NCBI GenBank assembly: GCA_937905985.1
Contig: CALCWC010000045.1
Coordinates: 1-17,318 of the forward strand
DNA: 17,318 nt
Reading direction: 5' to 3'
Source: an uncultured Verrucomicrobiales bacterium
Lineage (GTDB): Bacteria > Verrucomicrobiota > Verrucomicrobiia > Verrucomicrobiales > Akkermansiaceae
This document shows positions 12,544 to 17,318 of the stretch, in pieces. Numbering within the stretch: the stretch's first letter is position 1; each line of letters begins with the position of its first letter. The position numbers and the translations under genes were made by a program. The notes beneath the pieces were generated by a model, which saw only the letters and a program-made list of their open reading frames with translations, was not told the origin of the DNA and made no database searches.

Positions 12544-14028
12544 ATGATATCTGCGTTTGCCAACACCATGAAGGTCCCCGAGCTCCGGGCCCGCATCCTC
12601 TTTACCCTTGCCATGATCGTCATCGTGCGCATGGGTGTGCATCTGCCCCTGCCCGGTGTGGATGTGCAGACTCTTTCCGACTTCATGCAGAAGCAGGCGG
12701 AATCCGGCGACAGCCCGCTGGGCGCGCTCGGTTCCATCCTCACCATCTTCTCCGGTGGCGGCCTGCAGCAGTGCGGTATCTTCGCCCTCGGTATCATGCC
12801 CTACATCTCCGCATCCATTATGACCCAGCTCATGGGCGCCGTGCTGCCCAGCTGGCAGAAGATGCTGCGTGAGGAGGGCGGACGCCAGAAGATGACCAAG
12901 TACACGCGTATCCTGGCCATCATCATTGCCATCATCCAGGGCTACTTCCTCACCCAGACCCTGCACAACCCCAGCGCCATCGGCCTGGATGTGCCGGACC
13001 TCGTGATGCCCACCGTCAACTCCACCGTCTTTGCCTTCACCACCGTCTTCATCATCGTCACCGGCACCATGTTCCTCATGTGGATTGGTGACCAGATCAC
13101 GGAGCGCGGCGTGGGCAACGGCATCTCGCTCATCATTTCCGTGAACATCATCCACGCCCTGCCCGGTGCGTTCTCCATTGCCTGGAAGACCTGCGTGATG
13201 CACGGCGGCACGGAGATTGACCCTCTGGGTTCCCTGGGCATGGTGGCACTCATCCTGTTCATGGTGCTGGTGGTGGCCTTTGTGGTAATCATCACGCAGG
13301 CGCAGCGCCGCATCCCGGTGCAGTACGCCAAGCGCGTGCTCGGCCAGGGCAAGATGACCCAGGGCGGCACCCAGTACCTTCCCCTCAAGCTCAACTACTC
13401 CGGCGTGATGCCCGTCATCTTCGCCACCGCCATCCTCGCCCTGCCGCAGATGCTCTCCCGACAGGTCTTCTCCCAGGACAGCTGGATCAACGGCATCATC
13501 AACAACTGGCTCTCCCCGAATGATGTGTGGTTCTACCTCATCTCCGCCATCCTGATCTACTTCTTCTCCTACTTCTGGGTGGGCACCATGTTCCAGCCGT
13601 CCCAGATTGCGGAGGACCTCAAGCGCAGCGGCGGCTATATCCCCGGTGTGCGCCCCGGCCCCACCACCGCCACCTTCCTGGACCTGACCATGGGCCGCCT
13701 CACCTTTGCCGGTTCCATCTTCCTCACTCTGGTGTACTTCCTGCCCAACCTGCTGACGGTGTTCGGCGGCCTGCCGCAGATTGTCACCCAGTTCTTCGGC
13801 GGCACCTCCCTGCTGATTTTGGTGGGCGTGCTGCTGGACATGATGCGCCAGATTGAGGCCACCCTGCTGCAGAAGAACTACGACGGCTTCATGAAGAAGG
13901 GCCGCATCCGCGGCAAGTACGGCCACCTCCAGGGCACCGGCGACGCCGCTGAAGGCCGCGGCATTGTCATCATCTGGATTGTCATCGCCATCATAGTCCT
14001 CGGCGGCGCCATCGTCCTCGCCAACTAA
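12544..14028 (+). CDS. secY: Preprotein translocase subunit SecY with extra C-terminal membrane helix
   Basis: SecY is the channel of the Sec translocon in the inner membrane, working with SecE, SecG and SecA. The 494 residues include TM1 (about 17-35), the plug/TM2 region GGGLQQCGIFALGIMPYISASIMTQL, GDQITERGVGNGISL (182-196), the cytoplasmic QRRIPVQYAKR loop, LPLKLNYSGVMPVIFA, and RQIEATLLQKNYDGFMKKGRIRGK ending at residue 458. Most SecY proteins (about 430-445 residues) end near this point. Here 36 more residues follow, with a hydrophobic stretch at 473-492 (IVIIWIVIAIIVLGGAIVLA). It is 204 bases downstream of rplO. No Shine-Dalgarno (AAGCC before ATG). Confidence 0.97.
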   Translation: MISAFANTMKVPELRARILFTLAMIVIVRMGVHLPLPGVDVQTLSDFMQKQAESGDSPLGALGSILTIFSGGGLQQCGIFALGIMPYISASIMTQLMGAVLPSWQKMLREEGGRQKMTKYTRILAIIIAIIQGYFLTQTLHNPSAIGLDVPDLVMPTVNSTVFAFTTVFIIVTGTMFLMWIGDQITERGVGNGISLIISVNIIHALPGAFSIAWKTCVMHGGTEIDPLGSLGMVALILFMVLVVAFVVIITQAQRRIPVQYAKRVLGQGKMTQGGTQYLPLKLNYSGVMPVIFATAILALPQMLSRQVFSQDSWINGIINNWLSPNDVWFYLISAILIYFFSYFWVGTMFQPSQIAEDLKRSGGYIPGVRPGPTTATFLDLTMGRLTFAGSIFLTLVYFLPNLLTVFGGLPQIVTQFFGGTSLLILVGVLLDMMRQIEATLLQKNYDGFMKKGRIRGKYGHLQGTGDAAEGRGIVIIWIVIAIIVLGGAIVLAN

Positions 14029-14050
14029 GGAACGCTATATTCAACATTTC

Positions 14051-14086
14051 AAACGCCATCCCGCGGAAACCGCAGGATGGCGTTTT
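14051..14086 (+). terminator. Rho-independent terminator after secY
   Basis: A ten-pair stem (14052-14061 with 14075-14084) is capped by GCGG-AAA-CCGC with one mismatch, and TTTT follows. It ends the ribosomal operon; on the other strand it may also serve the leftward 742-residue gene, though the T-run there is shorter. Confidence 0.9.
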
Positions 14087-14112
14087 GCTATGCCGTGTTT
14101 CGTGACCCTGGG

Positions 14113-16341
14113 TTATTCCTGCCCGTCGCCGTCCTCATCCGCAGGGGAGATGGAGGGCGTCTCCTGCCGATACCGGCTGAAACATTCCTTGGGCAGGTTT
14201 TCCATGTGGCCGATCATGCCGCGGTAGTCGTCGAATACGGTAACGGCGGTGATTTTCCCCTGGTAGGACAATGCCATGCAGGGGCGCTCCCGCCCGTCGT
14301 GCGGTATGGTCCCGGTGGAGAACGAGAAATCCTGCCAGGCGTTGTTCTCCTTCCACCAGTCGATGCGCTCCGCCATATAGCGAAGGTAGTCGATTTTCCC
14401 GTAGTACTCCTTGCCGACCGTGTGGCTGCGGTATGTCATTTCCTCGCGCATCCACTTGGCCAGCGCGGCCCATTCCCCCTTGGCCATCGCGTCGCGGAAC
14501 AACCGCGTCGCCATCGCCTCGTCCAGAACCTCCGGCCGCGTGCGTCGCTCAGTGATTTCCCCGTTTTCCATGATGCTTTCCGTCCCGTGGAATCCGGACG
14601 TGGTCAACAGCAGGGCATTTTCGACGCCCGGGCATTCCGGCTCCATCTCCATGGAGACGGAATAGCGGTCCATCTCAGGCTTGTAGTCCAGGTGCACGCG
14701 GCAGAAGTGGCAGGAATGTATGTCTTCCTCCTCACGGACGAATTGTTCGATTTCCCCGCGCTTCTCCGTGTACGGCAGCTGGGGCTCGTGCCCGTCCACT
14801 ACCGTGTCCACGAAAACGAGCGCCGTCTCGCCCCGCTGGTTCTTCATGCTCAGCGGCACATACTTGCGGGAGAACAGGTCGTCCCGTACCGCCTGCTCAA
14901 GTTCCCAGCCGGCACGCGCGAACGCCGCTGCCGCCACACCTAGGCCGATGGAGCCCTCTTGGAACAGGGACATCGTCTGGAACGCCTGCATGGGCCTTTC
15001 GCGTTCCTCCTGCTCAGCTCCCACCTCGCCTGAATCCTGCCATGACTCCCCGGTTTCGCACAGCTCGTCCGGCGCGGCGCAGAGCGTGCCGCAGAACGCG
15101 ATGGAGTCCCCCACCTTCGGCGTGTAGTTGGTCAGCACTGCGGGTGGCAGGTAGAGCGTGAGCAGGAAGTCGTCGTCATCCGGCATGCAGCGCACCTGCG
15201 CCCTGAGGCATTTGCCGCCGGGTATCTCCAACGGGGAAAACGCTTGTTCCTCCAGCGCCGTGACAACGCCGAAGCAATTGGCATGGGCTGCATGCTCTCC
15301 CTCCCGCTCCTGATTGATGGTGCGCAGGCCTTTCGAGGTGACATTGACCCCAAAGTCTGCGGGCGGCTCCACGCCGTGCTCCTTCCGGTAGTCTGCCTTT
15401 CCCATTTCGTACAGGGGGCCTTCGCGGATAACGAATTCCCTGGCGTTGGGCACTATGCCGGTTGCCACCATGTAAAGGGACCACATGTAGCGGCGTCCCG
15501 TGGGAAGGGCATCGGCAAAGAGCGTGGCCTCCAGGCATTCCGCCTGCAGCTCCCGCCCGCTTTGGTGGAGGAGCTGGATGATTCCGTATTTGCGGAATTC
15601 CCTGCTTTTGCCGGTGAGCTCCAGCTCGGTGTACGGGCCGCTGTCGTGGTAGAAGGCAAGGTGGCTGACCTCTATGTGCTTGGCGTTCTCGGGGGCCGAG
15701 AGCACGAGCATCCAGCCGGGCGGCGGCGAGCACGACACCGCAACGTACGGCTTTCCCTGCTCCTTGTGGTCAAAGAGGTTGGTGATGCTGAATGTGAGGG
15801 GGCGGCCATTTTCTGCCACGTAGGGCATCAGGATGTTGAAGGCCTTGAAAAAATGCACGCCTCCCATGATGGCGGACAGAAAGTTGCTGCCGCCCTCCCG
15901 GCGGGACTGCGGGATGAATTGTTCCGTTTCGATTTCGTTGGTGAGCCACTCTCCCCCACTGCGTACCTTCACGGGCAGAAACAGCACAAGGTTGACTCCC
16001 CACAGCAGCACGGAGGAATAGTACACGTCCCATTCCGGGAAGTCCTTTTCCGCGCGCTCGCACTGTGCGTCGCCCAGGCCGTCCAGCTCCATGGGATTGG
16101 GCGCGGGCGGCGGCATGAGTATCAAGCAGGGCTTGCCCCCGTGTTCCGCGCGGTGGGCGGGACAAAGGTCGCCCTTGCGGGCGGGCTTGTCCAGGGGCTT
16201 GATGTTGGAGAAGCCCTCCTTTTCCCACGCCTCCAGCACGTTGTTGGAGTACACGTTTTGCAGCTGGCGCAGGTTTTCCGGGGTGTCAGGCACGGGGGCG
16301 TTGAATTCCGCCAATACGGAGATGACGTCGTTATTGCTCAT
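14113..16341 (-). CDS. Unrecognised 742-residue protein
   Basis: No family is recognised. There is no signal peptide and no clear membrane helix, so it is probably cytoplasmic. The protein is acidic and rich in W, Y and F. Visible features: CPAHRAEH near residue 60; FLSAIMGGVHFFKAFNILMPYV at about 154-175; KVGDSIAFCGTL at 409-420, which reads like a strand pair of an OB-like barrel; a Gly/Ala-rich FQEGSIGLGVAAAAFARAGW at 460-479; a CHFC pair at 544-547; and an aromatic C-terminal region with DYLRYMAERIDWW. It ends in an acidic ADEDGDGQE. The chosen ATG at 16341 follows AATACC; an in-frame ATG at 16377 is also possible. The longer frame to 16434 would begin inside the promoter. It lies downstream of the sigma factor in the same direction but has its own promoter. 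Confidence 0.8.
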   Translation of the reverse strand: MSNNDVISVLAEFNAPVPDTPENLRQLQNVYSNNVLEAWEKEGFSNIKPLDKPARKGDLCPAHRAEHGGKPCLILMPPPAPNPMELDGLGDAQCERAEKDFPEWDVYYSSVLLWGVNLVLFLPVKVRSGGEWLTNEIETEQFIPQSRREGGSNFLSAIMGGVHFFKAFNILMPYVAENGRPLTFSITNLFDHKEQGKPYVAVSCSPPPGWMLVLSAPENAKHIEVSHLAFYHDSGPYTELELTGKSREFRKYGIIQLLHQSGRELQAECLEATLFADALPTGRRYMWSLYMVATGIVPNAREFVIREGPLYEMGKADYRKEHGVEPPADFGVNVTSKGLRTINQEREGEHAAHANCFGVVTALEEQAFSPLEIPGGKCLRAQVRCMPDDDDFLLTLYLPPAVLTNYTPKVGDSIAFCGTLCAAPDELCETGESWQDSGEVGAEQEERERPMQAFQTMSLFQEGSIGLGVAAAAFARAGWELEQAVRDDLFSRKYVPLSMKNQRGETALVFVDTVVDGHEPQLPYTEKRGEIEQFVREEEDIHSCHFCRVHLDYKPEMDRYSVSMEMEPECPGVENALLLTTSGFHGTESIMENGEITERRTRPEVLDEAMATRLFRDAMAKGEWAALAKWMREEMTYRSHTVGKEYYGKIDYLRYMAERIDWWKENNAWQDFSFSTGTIPHDGRERPCMALSYQGKITAVTVFDDYRGMIGHMENLPKECFSRYRQETPSISPADEDGDGQE

Positions 16342-16406
16342 GGTATTAGTTTGGGTTGTTGGTTGGCGGGTTGCCATAGGGTGTGCAATCCCGCAAGTAT
16401 ACGCAT

Positions 16407-16434
16407 TGTATACTGGACATGCGTCGTCACGCAA
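16407..16434 (-). promoter_or_regulatory. Promoter of the 742-residue protein gene
   Basis: Read leftward: TTGCGT (16434-16429), 16 bases, TATACA (16412-16407). The start near 16400 gives a leader of about 59 bases to the ATG at 16341; its last part is AC-rich and looks unstructured. Confidence 0.5.
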
Positions 16435-16453
16435 GCCTAAATTTCCCCCGCCG

Positions 16454-17062
16454 CTATCGCTCCTCCGCGAGGAGGGATTGGAGCTGCTTGTGGGCGTAGT
16501 GGAGGCGGGAGCGCAGGGTGCCTTCCGTCACGTTGGTCATTTTGGCGATTTCCGGGAAGGAAAGCCCTTGGATGTCTGCAAGGGTGACTACCTCCTGGTG
16601 GGCGGGGGAGAGTTGGGAGATGGCTTTGGCGAGCTTCTTGCGCAGCTCTGCGTTCTGGGTGTTGCGGATGGGGTCCGCCTCGCGGCCCTTGTCTGCCAGT
16701 TCGCTGTCTTTCTCCAGCGGATCGCCGTTCTCGTCGTTGTCGATGGAGAAGCCGTTGCCCTCGCGCTTGCGCTTGCGCATGAAGTTGCGCGCCTGGTTGA
16801 GGGCAATGGTGTAGAGCCAGGTGTAGAAGGCGCTGTCGCCCTTGAAATAGCGCAGGGAGTGGAATGCCTTGATGAAGGCCTCCTGAGCCACGTCGTACGC
16901 ATCCGCCTCGCTGTTGAGCACCTGGATGAGCATGGCCGTGAGCTTGCGGCTGTGGCGGCGCACCAGCACGTCGAATGCACGCGTCTTGCCGGCGAGGGTG
17001 CTGCGGATCAGCTCCTCGTCGCTAGGCTCCGTTTCCGGGGCGTCTGTGCGTTCCTCTGCCAT
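16454..17062 (-). CDS. ECF (sigma-70 family, RpoE-like) sigma factor
   Basis: 202 residues. ECF sigma factors direct RNA polymerase to stress or surface-signal promoters. Region 2 (about 24-95) contains DAYDVAQEAFIKAF (55-68) for core binding and -10 melting and TWLYTIALNQARNFMRKRKR (81-100). A long acidic linker (101-135) follows, then region 4 (148-198) with LSPAHQEVVTLADIQGLSFPEIA and the helix-turn-helix NVTEGTLRSRLHYAHKQL for the -35 element. The ATG at 17062 is preferred because the promoter -10 box lies 11 bases upstream; the frame stays open to 17170, but that extension overlaps the promoter and a repeat array. No anti-sigma gene follows, which is unusual for this group. Target genes are unknown. 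Confidence 0.92.
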   Translation of the reverse strand: MAEERTDAPETEPSDEELIRSTLAGKTRAFDVLVRRHSRKLTAMLIQVLNSEADAYDVAQEAFIKAFHSLRYFKGDSAFYTWLYTIALNQARNFMRKRKREGNGFSIDNDENGDPLEKDSELADKGREADPIRNTQNAELRKKLAKAISQLSPAHQEVVTLADIQGLSFPEIAKMTNVTEGTLRSRLHYAHKQLQSLLAEER

Positions 17063-17073
17063 GGGTTGCGCGT

Positions 17074-17102
17074 ATTGTATGCGGCTGCGGGTGGAAAGTA
17101 AA
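17074..17102 (-). promoter_or_regulatory. Promoter of the ECF sigma factor gene
   Basis: Read leftward: TTTACT (17102-17097), 17 bases, TACAAT (17079-17074), then 11 bases to the ATG. The expected leader is only about three to five bases. It resembles housekeeping promoters in this window, so autoregulation is not evident. Confidence 0.55.
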
Positions 17103-17122
17103 CTAAAATATCTGATTGTTAG

Positions 17123-17264
17123 GCGGCACAGCCGCTTAGCATTTACAATTGACAGATTTACAATTGACAATTTTGAAAGCTCGCGCGCCTTGCGGCGCAG
17201 GGGGGCAATTCCCCCGCGTGCAAGGCGTGCGTCTCTATTGACAAATCGTCAATCGTCAATTGTA
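17123..17264. repeat. Second palindrome and direct-repeat array
   Basis: This non-coding stretch fills most of the space from the sigma factor promoter to the window end (17103-17318), where I see no gene. It contains hairpin GCGGC-ACA-GCCGC (17123-17135), the 12-mer TTTACAATTGAC twice (17142-17153 and 17157-17168, period 15), GC hairpins at about 17184-17198 and 17200-17215 (GGGGG-CAATT-CCCCC), and GTCAATTGTA (17255-17264), an inverted copy of part of the 12-mer. It shares GCCGCTTAG and a GCGCGCC...GGCGC hairpin with the array at 1690-1996. Confidence 0.65.
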
Positions 17265-17318
17265 GATCACTGCCGTCCCATAAAATTTCGAGAAGACACA
17301 AAAAAGTGGTGGTAGGTT

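Noticed and set aside
11146..13926. A 926-codon open frame on the minus strand across rpsE, rplO and secY
   Set aside because: It is rich in H, G, E and D in a way typical of frames opposite GC-rich genes, and it lies entirely antisense to conserved ribosomal genes.
15244..16440. A 398-codon plus-strand frame opposite the 742-residue gene
   Set aside because: The minus-strand frame is longer, has a promoter at its start and balanced amino acid use; the plus frame runs across that promoter.
17063..17170. Longer N-terminus of the sigma factor
   Set aside because: It overlaps the promoter and part of a repeat array, and ECF homology starts after 17062.

Overview
The window looks like a chromosomal segment from a GC-rich, Gram-negative Verrucomicrobiota bacterium, most likely Akkermansia or a close relative. 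This rests on four things: a very large surface protein that combines Pmp-like repeats, an autotransporter-associated strand repeat and a PEP-CTERM tail; a ribosomal protein block lacking rpsN and rpmD, an order I recall from Chlamydiae in the same superphylum; almost no Shine-Dalgarno sequences before the genes; and a partial carbohydrate-active beta-helix protein at the left edge. No taxonomic search was possible.

Left part (1-3900). The tail of a beta-helix protein (GH110-like) is followed by a MalY/PatB family PLP enzyme with its own promoter and terminator. Next comes a roughly 300-base inverted-repeat array of nested hairpins, then a leftward operon of a small membrane protein and pdxA joined by an ATGA overlap. 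Divergent from it are a small lipoprotein gene with a strong promoter and terminator, and a tRNA-Glu(UUC) unit with its own promoter and terminator.

Middle (3921-8720). A MATE family exporter is followed by a secreted protein of about 1100 residues with a signal peptide, Pmp-like GGA[ILM]/FxxN repeats, one autotransporter-associated strand repeat and a PEP-CTERM sorting tail.

Right-centre (8819-14086). A strong promoter drives rplX-rplE-rpsH-rplF-rplR-rpsE-rplO-secY. This is the spc operon without rpsN and rpmD, cut off from the upstream S10 genes and from the usual genes after secY. L24 is short, S5 has a long RG-rich N-terminal tail, and SecY carries a predicted extra C-terminal membrane helix. 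A strong stem-loop lies between rplO and secY, and a perfect-stem terminator ends the block.

Right edge (14113-17318). Two leftward genes encode an ECF sigma factor and a 742-residue protein I do not recognise. A second palindrome and direct-repeat array follows at the end of the window.

Across the window, promoters are close to the sigma-70 consensus (TTGnnn, 16-17 bases, TAnnnT). Three of them sit so close to the start codon that the mRNA should be leaderless or nearly so. Most other genes show a CC or ACC triplet directly before ATG instead of a Shine-Dalgarno sequence.
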